Shown: piece by piece, positions 16,236 through 24,527 of the stretch
Layout: each line of letters opens with the position of its first letter
Numbering within the stretch: position 1 is the first letter of the stretch
NCBI GenBank assembly: GCA_964580965.1
Contig: CAZOLZ010000022.1
Span: 1-31,607, forward strand
Source: CAIUKX01 sp964580965
Lineage (GTDB): Bacteria > Bacteroidota > Bacteroidia > Flavobacteriales_D > Crocinitomicaceae
DNA: 31,607 nt
Reading direction: 5' to 3'
Made by a program: the position numbers and the translations under genes
The notes under the pieces: model-generated
The model's database searches: none
Told to the model about the DNA's origin: nothing
Seen by the model: the letters and a program-made list of their open reading frames with translations, nothing else

Positions 16236-18251
16236 TTACCAAATTTTAGCAACTTTTTTGGAAGGATTTCGCATTTGATCACCTTCATGAATGTCAAAGG
16301 CTTTAAAAAATTCAGGACAATTCATTAAAGGTCCATTAACCCGATACATTCCAGGTGAGTGAGGATCATTCGCAATTCGGTTTTTCATTTCTTCTTTTGT
16401 GTAATTTATTTTCCATAATTGAGCATAAGCAATAAAGAATCGTTGAGCAGGTGAAAAACCATTAACCCAATCATTTGATTTGAATTCTTCTGTCATAGCA
16501 TATGCATAATATGCCATAGTTACCCCTCCTAGATCAGCAATGTTTTCACCCATAGTCAAATCCGGGTTAACACAGTGACCATCAATAGGGCAGAAGTTTG
16601 AAAATGTTTCTCCCAAAGTAGCAGTTTTCGCTTCAAACCTTTTTAAGTCCTCTTCTGACCACCAATTTCTAAAAGTACCTTCAGCATCAAATTTTGAACC
16701 AGCGTCATCAAACCCATGAGTGAATTCATGTCCAATTACCATTCCAATTCCTCCATAGTTCACAGCATCCTCTGCGTCTTCATCAAAGAAAGGGGGTTGC
16801 ATAATACCTGCAGGAAATGCGATTTCATTTAAAAGGGGATGATAATATGCGTTGACCATATGTGCAGGCATTCCCCATTTATCTTTATCAACAGGTTTAT
16901 TCAGTTCATTCATATTTTTCTTATGCTCGTAATGAGCCATAGCCTTGGTGTTACCTATATAATTTTCTTTTGAGAAATCTAAAGAACTAAGATCTTCCCA
17001 TTTCTCAGGAAAACCTAATTTTCGTCCAATTGAGTTCAGCTTAACAAGGGCTTCTTTTTTTGTGGTCTCAGTCATCCAATCTAAGTTTTCTATTCTTTTT
17101 TTGAAAACTACCAATAAGTTGTCTACCATTTCATTGACTTTTTGTTGTGCTTTTTCAGAAAAATAGATTTCAACGAATGCTTTACCTAATAAATCTCCTA
17201 TAGTAGAACTTGTGATTTCGTTTATGGCTCTTTCAGAAATAGGTTTCATTTCTTTTGTGCCGCTTAGCACAGTCCCATAAAAACTGAAGTTTTGACTAAT
17301 GAAATCTTCACTCAAATGACTAGCGTAGTGATCGATTGTTCTTGCAATTAAATAATCTTTAAAAGTTTGAAGGTTTTCATTCTTGAAAAGAATATTAATC
17401 TTGTCAAAATATAAAGGTTGACCAATAATCAAAGTATCAAAGTTTTGGGCTCCAATTAAGCTGAAATAAGTCTCAAAATCAAAATTTGATGCTTTTAATA
17501 AAAAGTTCTTTTTTGATTCTGGATTATAACTATTCTCTGGAACACGAAGCTCAGCTTTTGTCATCATACTTTCAGCTAATTTTGTTTCAAAAACAACAAT
17601 ATCATTTGCTTTATTTTTAGCTTCTAGTTCATTATAACCAATTAATTGAAATAATTTATTGATATGTACTTTATATGCTTCAAGAATATCATTTTTTTCA
17701 GGTTTAGTATAATATTCACAATTAGGTAGCCCTATTCCTGATTGGTAAAAATATGAAATATGTTGATTTACATTTTTTAGATCTTGATCAATACTGTAAC
17801 TAAAAAGAGCATTAATTCCATCTTTGTGCATTTGACTTATAACAGATATTAACTCTTTTTTGTTAGTGATTTCATTAATCTTATCTAAATCATTTTGAAT
17901 AGGTGTGAAACCAAGCTTATTTCTTGTCTCTATATCTATGAATGAGCTGTAATAGTCTCCTAATAATTGATTCTGAGATCCTTTTTCTCCAGTGTTTTTT
18001 TCTGCTTCAATAAGAATATCAGTTAATTTAATATTGTTAGACTCTTCTAACTCATTAAAACTTCCCCATCTAGACTCAGATGCAGGTATTGGATTATTCT
18101 TAATCCAATTGTTATTCGCAAACATAAAAAAGTCTTCTTTAGGAGAAAAAGACTTATCGATGTAATTTGTGTCTATTGATTTTAAATTAACTTGTGAATT
18201 ACTGATCAACGATAAGCTAATCAAAGCAGAAGAGATGATAATTTTTTTCAT
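16236..18251 (-). CDS. pepO: M13-family zinc metallopeptidase (PepO/neprilysin-like), secreted
   Basis: This 671-residue peptidase has a signal peptide (residues 1 to about 19, ending SNSQ, no lipobox) and the N-terminal domain of the family (PKEDFFMFANNNWI; FVIEQ-type elements absent). The catalytic part has NAYYHPLLNEIAFPAGI (467-483), the zinc site HEFTH (H508, E509, H512), the third ligand in GENIADLGG (E569, with D573 supporting the active site), and the C-terminal VAKIW. Length and motif spacing match bacterial PepO proteins, which degrade short peptides in the periplasm or outside the cell. It starts at ATG 18251, 17 bases after the acetyltransferase gene, and is followed at once by a strong terminator, so it is the last gene of its operon. 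Confidence 0.96.
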   Translation of the reverse strand: MKKIIISSALISLSLISNSQVNLKSIDTNYIDKSFSPKEDFFMFANNNWIKNNPIPASESRWGSFNELEESNNIKLTDILIEAEKNTGEKGSQNQLLGDYYSSFIDIETRNKLGFTPIQNDLDKINEITNKKELISVISQMHKDGINALFSYSIDQDLKNVNQHISYFYQSGIGLPNCEYYTKPEKNDILEAYKVHINKLFQLIGYNELEAKNKANDIVVFETKLAESMMTKAELRVPENSYNPESKKNFLLKASNFDFETYFSLIGAQNFDTLIIGQPLYFDKINILFKNENLQTFKDYLIARTIDHYASHLSEDFISQNFSFYGTVLSGTKEMKPISERAINEITSSTIGDLLGKAFVEIYFSEKAQQKVNEMVDNLLVVFKKRIENLDWMTETTKKEALVKLNSIGRKLGFPEKWEDLSSLDFSKENYIGNTKAMAHYEHKKNMNELNKPVDKDKWGMPAHMVNAYYHPLLNEIAFPAGIMQPPFFDEDAEDAVNYGGIGMVIGHEFTHGFDDAGSKFDAEGTFRNWWSEEDLKRFEAKTATLGETFSNFCPIDGHCVNPDLTMGENIADLGGVTMAYYAYAMTEEFKSNDWVNGFSPAQRFFIAYAQLWKINYTKEEMKNRIANDPHSPGMYRVNGPLMNCPEFFKAFDIHEGDQMRNPSKKVAKIW

Positions 18252-18268
18252 TTTTTATAAATTTATAA

Positions 18269-18718
18269 TTAATCTTTTCTCATTTGAATGTGAGGAATAC
18301 CATCTTCCATGTATTCATCACTATTTTTAATAAATCCATGAGCACCATAAAATTTTTCAAGGTGTTTTTGAGCAGAAATAATAACAGTTACCTGACCAAA
18401 TTCTGCATTAATAAAATCAATACACCTTTTAATTAATTCATGTCCAACACCAGTTCCTCGAACACTTTCGTCAACTACAACTCTTCCTAAAGATACTTCA
18501 GGGTAAGAAATACCATTTGGCAAAATTCGAGCGGTTGAAACAATATTACCTTTTCCATCTCTACAAAAAACATGGTAAGCTTTTTTATCTTTACCATCTA
18601 AGTCTTGGTAAGGACAATCTTGTTCAATCACAAAGATTTTAATTCTTAGAGCGATAATATCATGGAATTCATTGATGTTTAAATCGCTGTAATGTTTTGT
18701 TTGCCAGTTTAAATTCAT
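18269..18718 (-). CDS. elaA: GNAT-family N-acetyltransferase, ElaA type
   Basis: A 149-residue single-domain acetyltransferase. The ElaA-like N-terminus includes LRIKIFVIEQDCPYQDLDGKD (24-44), the family's characteristic segment. Acetyl-CoA binding is seen in LGRVVVDESVRGTGVG (78-92, with the RGTGVG loop at 87-92), and the C-terminus has FYGAHGF. Substrate is unknown for most ElaA proteins, so the physiological role is open. It starts at ATG 18718, 6 bases after the carboxyltransferase stop, and is followed after 17 bases by the M13 peptidase, indicating a shared transcript. Nothing in the sequence links the three functions. Confidence 0.93.
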   Translation of the reverse strand: MNLNWQTKHYSDLNINEFHDIIALRIKIFVIEQDCPYQDLDGKDKKAYHVFCRDGKGNIVSTARILPNGISYPEVSLGRVVVDESVRGTGVGHELIKRCIDFINAEFGQVTVIISAQKHLEKFYGAHGFIKNSDEYMEDGIPHIQMRKD

Positions 18719-18724
18719 AATTTT

Positions 18725-20368
18725 TTAAGTTTGGATTACACCAACATTGTATTGTTTTTCAGCTTTTTTGTGGTTGGCCATTTCAATTCCAATAGAGAGT
18801 ACTTCTCTTGTTTTAGCAGGGTCAATAATTGCATCTATCCACAATCTACTTGCAGCATAATATGGAGAAATCTGTTCGTCGTATCTGTTTTTGATTTGAT
18901 CAAATAATTCTTTTTCTCTTTCAGGAGTGATTTTTTCACCTTTAGCTTTTAAGGAAGCGACCTCAATTTGTAGTAATACTTTTGCGGCAGCAGCTCCTGA
19001 CATTACTGCTATTTCTGCAGTTGGCCATCCAACAATTAGTCTTGGGTCATAGGCTTTTCCACACATTGCATAATTACCTGCTCCGTATGAGTTTCCAACT
19101 ACAACCGTAAATTTGGGAACTACAGAATTAGCCATAGCATTAACTAATTTTGCACCGTCTTTTATGATTCCACCATGTTCACTTTTGGAGCCTACCATAA
19201 AACCTGTTACATCTTGTAAGAAAACTAATGGAATGTTTTTTTGGTTACAGTTCATAATGAAGCGAGCTGTTTTATCAGCAGAATCTGAATAGATAACTCC
19301 TCCAAACTGCATTTCACCTTTCCCACTTTTAATAATTTCTCTTTGATTTGCGACAATTCCAACGCTCCAACCATCAATTCGAGCAAAAGCACAAACAATA
19401 GATTTACCGTAATCAGCTTTATATTCTGTAAATTCTGAATTATCGACAAGACATTCAATCATTTCATGCATACTATATGGTTTGGCTCTATCACTAGGAA
19501 GAATACCATAAACCTTATTTAATTCTTGCTTTGGTGGAAAGCTTTCTTTTCGATCAAAACCAGCTTTTTCAAATTCTCCAATCTTATCCATTAAGTCACG
19601 AATTGTAGCAATACATTCTTCGTCATTTTCTGATTTGTAATCACATACACCAGAAATCTCTGTATGTGTGGTTGCACCACCTAGTGTTTCGTTATCAATA
19701 TTTTCACCGATAGCAGCTTTTACCAAATAAGACCCAGCTAGAAAAATTGTTCCAGTCTTGTTAACAATTAAGGATTCACTTGACATTATGGGTAAGTATG
19801 CGCCTCCAGCAACACAGCTACCCATCACTGCTGCAATTTGAACAATTCCTTCAGAATTCATGACAGCATTGTTTCTAAATATTCGTCCAAAATGCTCTTT
19901 ATCAGGAAAAATTTCATCTTGCATTGGTAGATAAACACCTGCAGAATCTACTAAATAGATGATTGGTAATTTATTTTCCATTGCAATCTCTTGCGCTCTC
20001 AAGTTCTTCTTTCCTGTGATTGGAAACCAAGCTCCAGCTTTAACTGTAGCATCGTTTGCAACAACAATACATTGTTTACCTTTAACATAGCCAATTACCA
20101 CGACTACACCTCCAGATGGGCAACCACCATGCTCTTCATACATACCGTATCCTGCAAGTGCACCTACTTCGAATCTTTGAGTATTGGGGTCTAGAAGTAA
20201 ATCAATTCTTTCTCTAGCAGTAAGCTTTCCGTTTTGATGAAGTTTATCAATTCTCTTTTTACCACCACCTTGATATATTTTTGCTAGTTCTTTCTCTAAA
20301 GCAGAAATTTTTAGACGCATCAAATCGTCATTTTGATTAAATTCTAATTCTTTTTTTGAAATTGCCAT
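18725..20368 (-). CDS. Acyl-CoA carboxylase beta (carboxyltransferase) subunit
   Basis: A 547-residue biotin-dependent carboxyltransferase that moves CO2 from carboxybiotin to an acyl-CoA. The N domain has GKLTARERIDLLLD, VVANDATVKAGAW, YLVDSAGVYLP and the oxyanion-type GSCVAGGAYLP. The C domain has FLQDVTGFMVG, GNSYGAGNYAMCGKAYDP and SVMSG-like VMSGAAAAKVL. The combination DSAGVYLP-x-QDEIFPDKEHFGR matches the methylcrotonyl-CoA carboxylase branch more than propionyl-CoA carboxylase, but acyl specificity is not certain. No biotin carboxylase or biotin carrier gene lies in the window, so its partner is encoded elsewhere. It starts at ATG 20368, 42 bases after trmD, and leads the small operon with the GNAT and M13 genes. 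Confidence 0.93.
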   Translation of the reverse strand: MAISKKELEFNQNDDLMRLKISALEKELAKIYQGGGKKRIDKLHQNGKLTARERIDLLLDPNTQRFEVGALAGYGMYEEHGGCPSGGVVVVIGYVKGKQCIVVANDATVKAGAWFPITGKKNLRAQEIAMENKLPIIYLVDSAGVYLPMQDEIFPDKEHFGRIFRNNAVMNSEGIVQIAAVMGSCVAGGAYLPIMSSESLIVNKTGTIFLAGSYLVKAAIGENIDNETLGGATTHTEISGVCDYKSENDEECIATIRDLMDKIGEFEKAGFDRKESFPPKQELNKVYGILPSDRAKPYSMHEMIECLVDNSEFTEYKADYGKSIVCAFARIDGWSVGIVANQREIIKSGKGEMQFGGVIYSDSADKTARFIMNCNQKNIPLVFLQDVTGFMVGSKSEHGGIIKDGAKLVNAMANSVVPKFTVVVGNSYGAGNYAMCGKAYDPRLIVGWPTAEIAVMSGAAAAKVLLQIEVASLKAKGEKITPEREKELFDQIKNRYDEQISPYYAASRLWIDAIIDPAKTREVLSIGIEMANHKKAEKQYNVGVIQT

Positions 20369-20391
20369 TGTAGTAATTATAATTTGGGTAT

Positions 20392-20415
20392 AAAAATAAT
20401 AATTCTGAAATTATT
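20392..20415 (-). terminator. Very weak candidate terminator after trmD
   Basis: On the minus strand AATAATT / AATTATT forms a 7-bp all-A/T stem (20398-20415, loop TCAG), overlapping the trmD stop, then ATTTTTA. The stem has no G or C, so it may not terminate at all. Confidence 0.18.
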
Positions 20416-21085
20416 TGAGTAGATCAGGTCTTCTTTCACGTGTTCTAGAAATAGCTTGCTCATCCCTCCATTGATTGATTAGTTTTTGATTTCCAGATAA
20501 TAAAACTTCTGGAACTTTCCATCCTTTATAATCTGCTGGTCTTGTATAAACTGGTGCAGAAAGTAAACCATCTTGAAAGCTATCAGATAGGGCAGAGGTT
20601 TCATCGTTTAAAACCCCTGGAATTAATCGAATAATACTGTCTGCTAATACAGCAGCCCCGAGTTCTCCACCGGATAAAACATATGAACCAATTGAAATTT
20701 CTTTCGTTATGTAATGTTCTCTTATACGTTCATCTACACCTTTATAATGACCACACAGAATGATGATATTTTTATAAAGTGAAAATTGATTACTAATGGA
20801 TTGATCCAACAAAACTCCATCAGGAGTCATGAAAATTATCTCATCGTAAATTCTTTCTGATTTTAATTTATCTATGACTCTTGCTATCGGCTCCACAGAC
20901 ATAACCATTCCGGCTCCACCACCATATTGATAATCATCAACATTCTTGTGTTTATTAAGTGAGTAGTCTCTTATGTTATGGATGTGTATTTCAGCTAATT
21001 TTTTATCAATTGCCCTTTTTACAATAGATGCGGCAAAAGGACTCTCTAAAAGTTCTGGTACTACCGATAAAATATCAATTCTCAT
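20411..21085 (-). CDS. trmD: tRNA (guanine-37-N1)-methyltransferase
   Basis: A 224-residue SPOUT-class enzyme that methylates G37 of tRNAs using S-adenosylmethionine and prevents +1 frameshifting. Motifs: DDYQYGGGAGMVM (51-63), LCGHYKGVDERI (110-121) and SIGSYVLSGGE (131-141), which together form the trefoil-knot cofactor site, and the catalytic aspartate region DSFQDGLLSAPVYTRP (168-183). It is somewhat shorter than E. coli TrmD (255), as usual in Bacteroidetes. It starts at ATG 21085. A TATTTTTG box lies only 4 bases upstream on the minus strand. It is divergent from nuoA and not in the usual rpsP-rimM-trmD-rplS arrangement within this window. Confidence 0.97.
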   Translation of the reverse strand: MRIDILSVVPELLESPFAASIVKRAIDKKLAEIHIHNIRDYSLNKHKNVDDYQYGGGAGMVMSVEPIARVIDKLKSERIYDEIIFMTPDGVLLDQSISNQFSLYKNIIILCGHYKGVDERIREHYITKEISIGSYVLSGGELGAAVLADSIIRLIPGVLNDETSALSDSFQDGLLSAPVYTRPADYKGWKVPEVLLSGNQKLINQWRDEQAISRTRERRPDLLK

Positions 21086-21326
21086 AGAACAAAAATATAT
21101 ATTTAATGTTAAAGTTTGATTTTGTTAAAAGAATAAAAACTTCTTATTAATTTTATTGAACGTGCTTTATTAATTAATTTTTAACTCTTACTTTTTGTTA
21201 ATCAGAAAATTAGTTGTTAAAAATGAAAAAAAATGACATTTATCTAATTAAAAGCAATGCTTATAAATTTTAAATCTATAAATTTGTCATTGAAATTATG
21301 TTTATTATAATAATAATGTATATCAT
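21086..21326 (+). promoter_or_regulatory. Divergent trmD/nuoA intergenic region with nuo operon promoter
   Basis: These 241 very A+T-rich bases lie between two divergent starts. On the plus strand TAAATTTG at 21279-21286 matches the Bacteroidetes -7 box TAnnTTTG exactly. It would start transcription about 30-40 bases before the nuoA ATG (21327). The -33 region has no clean TTG. On the minus strand TATTTTTG (21090-21097) also fits and would give trmD an almost leaderless transcript. Partial direct repeats of TTTATT around 21152-21172 were noted but form no convincing operator. No small gene is evident. Confidence 0.45.
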
Positions 21327-21692
21327 ATGACAACACCGGTAAGTTTTGTTCCTATTTTAATCCAGGCGGGTGTAGCAATAGGTTTCGTTTTATTAACGTT
21401 GGTAGTTACGCATGTTTTAGGACCAAGGTTGAAGTCAAAATCAAAAAATGCAAGTTTCGAATGTGGTCTAGATTCAGAAGGTGATGCACGTTTTCCTGTT
21501 TCTATTCGTTATTTTCTTACAGCGATTTTGTTTGTCTTATTTGATGTAGAGGTGATTTTCTTCTACCCATATGCTGTGAATTTCAAAGCGTTACAATTAG
21601 AAGGACTGTTAGCAGTAATTATGTTTGTGATGTTTTTCCTTATAGGATTTTTTTATGTACTTAAAAAAGGAGCTTTAGAATGGGAAAAGTAA
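21327..21692 (+). CDS. nuoA: NADH-quinone oxidoreductase subunit A
   Basis: A 121-residue, three-helix membrane subunit of complex I (ND3 homologue). The loop between helices 1 and 2 has the conserved FECGLDSEGDARFPVSIRYF (44-63, C46), and helix 2 carries the acidic FDVEVIFFYP (D73, E75) near the quinone channel. The last residues LEWEK match the family. It starts at ATG 21327 and ends 13 bases inside nuoB. It is the first gene of the nuo operon. Confidence 0.96.
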   Translation: MTTPVSFVPILIQAGVAIGFVLLTLVVTHVLGPRLKSKSKNASFECGLDSEGDARFPVSIRYFLTAILFVLFDVEVIFFYPYAVNFKALQLEGLLAVIMFVMFFLIGFFYVLKKGALEWEK

Positions 21693-22234
21693 CATTAGAT
21701 GCAAAAGTTGAAACTATCAACGGTGAAGGGTTTCAATTAACACGTTTAGATAAGGTTATTGGTGCGGCCAGAGCAAATTCATTGTGGCCTTTACCTTTTG
21801 CTACTTCATGTTGTGGTATAGAATTTATGGCTACAATGGGGAGTAATTATGATTTAGCTCGTTTTGGAATGGAGCGTATGTCTTTCTCTCCAAGACAAGC
21901 TGATTTATTGATAGTAGCAGGTACTATTTCTAAAAAATTAGCACCAGTTTTAAGAAAGGTTTATGAGCAGATGGCAGAACCTCGTTGGGTTTTGTCTGTG
22001 GGGGCTTGTGCTTCAAGTGGTGGGATTTTTGATACTTACAGTGTTTTACAAGGTATTGATAGAGTGATTCCTGTAGATGTATATGTTCCTGGTTGTCCTC
22101 CTAGACCAGAGCAAATATTAGACGGTGTTATGAATATTCATGAAATGGTTAAGAACGAATCTCTAAGAAGGAGGAATACACCAGAATATCAAGAGTTATT
22201 AAAATCATTTAATTTTGAGTCTGATGCAGAGTAG
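21680..22234 (+). CDS. nuoB: NADH-quinone oxidoreductase subunit B
   Basis: This 184-residue subunit (PSST homologue) binds cluster N2, the last iron-sulfur centre before quinone. Ligands are the tandem C44-C45 in ATSCCGIEFM, C110 in VGACASSGG and C139 in PGCPPRPE. The stretch ARFGMERMSFSPRQADLL is typical. It starts at ATG 21680, within the nuoA 3' end, and has an unusually good ribosome-binding site for this genome (AAGGAG, about nine bases upstream). The tail after residue 165 (RRRNTPEYQELLKS) is hydrophilic. The stop overlaps the nuoC start. Confidence 0.97.
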   Translation: MGKVTLDAKVETINGEGFQLTRLDKVIGAARANSLWPLPFATSCCGIEFMATMGSNYDLARFGMERMSFSPRQADLLIVAGTISKKLAPVLRKVYEQMAEPRWVLSVGACASSGGIFDTYSVLQGIDRVIPVDVYVPGCPPRPEQILDGVMNIHEMVKNESLRRRNTPEYQELLKSFNFESDAE

Positions 22235-22736
22235 TACTTTAACAAATGAACAAGTTTATACAAAGCTTAAAGAGGTATTTGGTGATTCAATCATTACTAA
22301 CGAAGAACCCTTTGGTATATTAACATTAGAGGTAGCTAATCATGAATTACATAACATGATTTCATGGTTGAATAAAGATAAAGAATTTTCTATTAATTTT
22401 TTAACTTTATTAGGTGCTGTTCATTATCCTGAAGAAAAAGGGAGGGAAATAGCTGTTGTGTATCATTTACACACTTTGGTCAATAACTTTAGGATACGTT
22501 TGAAGGTTTATTTACCAATAGATAATGCTTCTGTTAAAACAATCACAGATATATATTTAGGTGCTAATTGGATGGAAAGAGAGACTTTTGATTTTTACGG
22601 AGTTAAATTTGAAGGTCACCCTAATTTAACACGTATTTTAAATGCTGATGAAGTGGACTATCATCCGATGCTTAAGCAATATCGATTAGAAGACGCTACT
22701 AGAGAAGATAAAGATGACAAATTCTTCGGAAGATAA
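22224..22736 (+). CDS. nuoC: NADH-quinone oxidoreductase subunit C
   Basis: A 170-residue subunit (30-kDa homologue) of the peripheral arm that stabilises NuoD. The C-terminal signature is present: NWMERETFDFYGVKFEGHP followed by LTRILNADEV and YHPMLKQYRLE. The chosen ATG at 22224 overlaps nuoB by 11 bases; an in-frame TTG at 22215 would add only three residues and is less likely. It is a separate gene, not fused to nuoD as in E. coli. nuoD follows after 40 bases. Confidence 0.95.
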   Translation: MQSSTLTNEQVYTKLKEVFGDSIITNEEPFGILTLEVANHELHNMISWLNKDKEFSINFLTLLGAVHYPEEKGREIAVVYHLHTLVNNFRIRLKVYLPIDNASVKTITDIYLGANWMERETFDFYGVKFEGHPNLTRILNADEVDYHPMLKQYRLEDATREDKDDKFFGR

Positions 22737-22776
22737 TCATATAATTAAATGAACAAAGAAATCTAAAGATTTAATT

Positions 22777-23982
22777 ATGGAAAACGAATTTGAAGTTAAG
22801 TCTCAAGAAACGATTGACGGAGATTTATCGAAATTAAATCTAGGACCAACTCACCCTGCAACTCATGGTATTTTTCAAAATATTTTAACAGTTGATGGTG
22901 AGAAGATTTTAGATGCTGAGCAAACAGTAGGTTACATTCACAGAGCTTTTGAAAAGATCGCAGAAAGAAGACCTTATAATCAAATTACTACATTAACAGA
23001 TAGGTTGAATTATTGTTCTTCTCCGATTAATAACATTGGTTGGTGTTTAACCATGGAAAAGTTAATAGGAGTTAAAGTTCCAAAAAAAGTTGATTATATG
23101 CGTGTAATCATCATGGAATTGGCGCGTATTAATGATCATTTAATTTGTAACTCTGTTATTGGTGTTGATACTGGTGCTCTAACTGGTTTTACATATATGT
23201 TCCAGCAAAGAGAAGCAATTTATGAATTGTTTGAAGAAGTATGTGGAGCACGTTTAACTACAAACATGTGTCGAATTGGTGGGTTTGAAAGAGATTTTAA
23301 TGAAACTTTTTACAAAAAACTTAATGCATTTTTAGAAAACTTTCCTAAAATTTTCAAGGAGTTTGATAGTTTATTGACTCGTAATAGAATTTTTATGGAC
23401 AGAACTATAGGTGCTGGTTCAATTTCTGCCGAAAAAGCATTGAGTTATGGATTTACAGGTCCAAATTTAAGAGCAGCTGGAATTGATTATGATGTTAGGG
23501 CCATGAATCCTTATTGTTCTTATGAAGATTTCGACTTTATTATACCTGTTGGTACCGCCGGAGATACATATGATAGGTTCCAAGTTAGACAAGAAGAAAT
23601 TAGACAAAGTCTATCAATCATTAAACAAGCATTAGCAAAAATGCCTGAGGGTAAACACTATGCTGATGTACCAGAATTTTATTTACCTCCTAAACAAGAG
23701 GTATATGAAAATATGGAGGCTCTTATTTATCATTTCAAGATTATAATGGGTGAAACACCTGTACCTGTTGGAGAGATTTACCAATCTGTCGAAGGAGGAA
23801 ACGGAGAGTTAGGCTTTTACTTAATTAGTGATGGAGGTAGAGCACCTTATCGTTTACAATTTAGAAGACCTTGTTTTATATACTATCAAGCATATCCAGA
23901 AATGATTAAAGGTCAGTCAATTAGTGATGCTGTATTGACATTAAGTAGTATGAATGTAATTGCCGGAGAATTGGACGCATAG
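22777..23982 (+). CDS. nuoD: NADH-quinone oxidoreductase subunit D
   Basis: This 401-residue subunit (49-kDa homologue, related to the NiFe-hydrogenase large subunit) forms the quinone pocket with NuoB. The N-terminal NLGPTHPATHG (21-31) holds the histidine that meets the quinone head group in other species. Family segments QTVGYIHRAFEKIAE, the RIGGFERDF region, GFTGPNLRA and the C-terminal DAVLTLSSMNVIAGELD follow. Length matches stand-alone NuoD. It starts at ATG 22777. A five-codon open frame (ATG at 22750) in the 40-base gap before it is probably meaningless. nuoE begins two bases after its stop. Confidence 0.97.
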   Translation: MENEFEVKSQETIDGDLSKLNLGPTHPATHGIFQNILTVDGEKILDAEQTVGYIHRAFEKIAERRPYNQITTLTDRLNYCSSPINNIGWCLTMEKLIGVKVPKKVDYMRVIIMELARINDHLICNSVIGVDTGALTGFTYMFQQREAIYELFEEVCGARLTTNMCRIGGFERDFNETFYKKLNAFLENFPKIFKEFDSLLTRNRIFMDRTIGAGSISAEKALSYGFTGPNLRAAGIDYDVRAMNPYCSYEDFDFIIPVGTAGDTYDRFQVRQEEIRQSLSIIKQALAKMPEGKHYADVPEFYLPPKQEVYENMEALIYHFKIIMGETPVPVGEIYQSVEGGNGELGFYLISDGGRAPYRLQFRRPCFIYYQAYPEMIKGQSISDAVLTLSSMNVIAGELDA

Positions 23983-23984
23983 TT

Positions 23985-24527
23985 ATGATAAGTACACACG
24001 AAATAGAAAATAAAAAACCACCATTTAGTTCTGAGAAGTTAGAGGAGGTAAATAGCATTATAGCGAAATTCCCTCAAGGAAAAGATAAAAGTGCAATAAT
24101 CCGTATTCTTCATATCGCTGAAGAAGAATTTGGAGGATGGTTAAGTCCTGAAACAATGGATTATGTTGCGAGTTTATTAAATATTCAACCAATTGAGGTA
24201 TATGAAGTCGCAACTTTTTACACAATGTTTAATTTAGAACCAACTGGGAAATTTGTTTTTGAAGTTTGTCGAACAGGTCCTTGTATGTTGGTTGGTAGTG
24301 ATGATATCATTGAGCACATCAAAAACAGATTAGGTATTTCTAAAGTTGGTGAAACAAGTTCAGATGGTATGTTTACATTAAAAACAGCTGAATGTCTTGG
24401 TGCTTGTGGTTATGGTCCTATGTTACAATGTGGGAAACAGTATCACGAACATTTAACTCCTGAAAAAGTTGATGCTTTAATTGAGGAGTATCGTCAGAAA
24501 TATTCATCTTCAAAAAGTCAAAACTAA
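23985..24527 (+). CDS. nuoE: NADH-quinone oxidoreductase subunit E
   Basis: This 180-residue subunit (24-kDa homologue) of the NADH input module carries 2Fe-2S cluster N1a. Ligands are C95 and C100 in CRTGPC, and C137 and C141 in ECLGACG, with the usual spacing. An N-terminal helical domain (LHIAEEEFGGWLSPETM) precedes the thioredoxin-like fold. It starts at ATG 23985; the TAA overlaps the nuoF ATG by one base. Its presence, with NuoF, indicates NADH as electron donor rather than the ferredoxin-type input of complexes lacking EFG. Confidence 0.96.
   Translation: MISTHEIENKKPPFSSEKLEEVNSIIAKFPQGKDKSAIIRILHIAEEEFGGWLSPETMDYVASLLNIQPIEVYEVATFYTMFNLEPTGKFVFEVCRTGPCMLVGSDDIIEHIKNRLGISKVGETSSDGMFTLKTAECLGACGYGPMLQCGKQYHEHLTPEKVDALIEEYRQKYSSSKSQN

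Noticed and set aside
21145..21180. Possible operator or palindrome in the trmD/nuoA gap
   Set aside because: The repeated TTTATT and ATTAAT words are direct or self-palindromic A/T words expected by chance at this composition.
22215..22223. TTG start three codons upstream of the chosen nuoC ATG
   Set aside because: It adds three residues without conservation; the ATG at 22224 is available and overlaps nuoB by a normal 11 bases.
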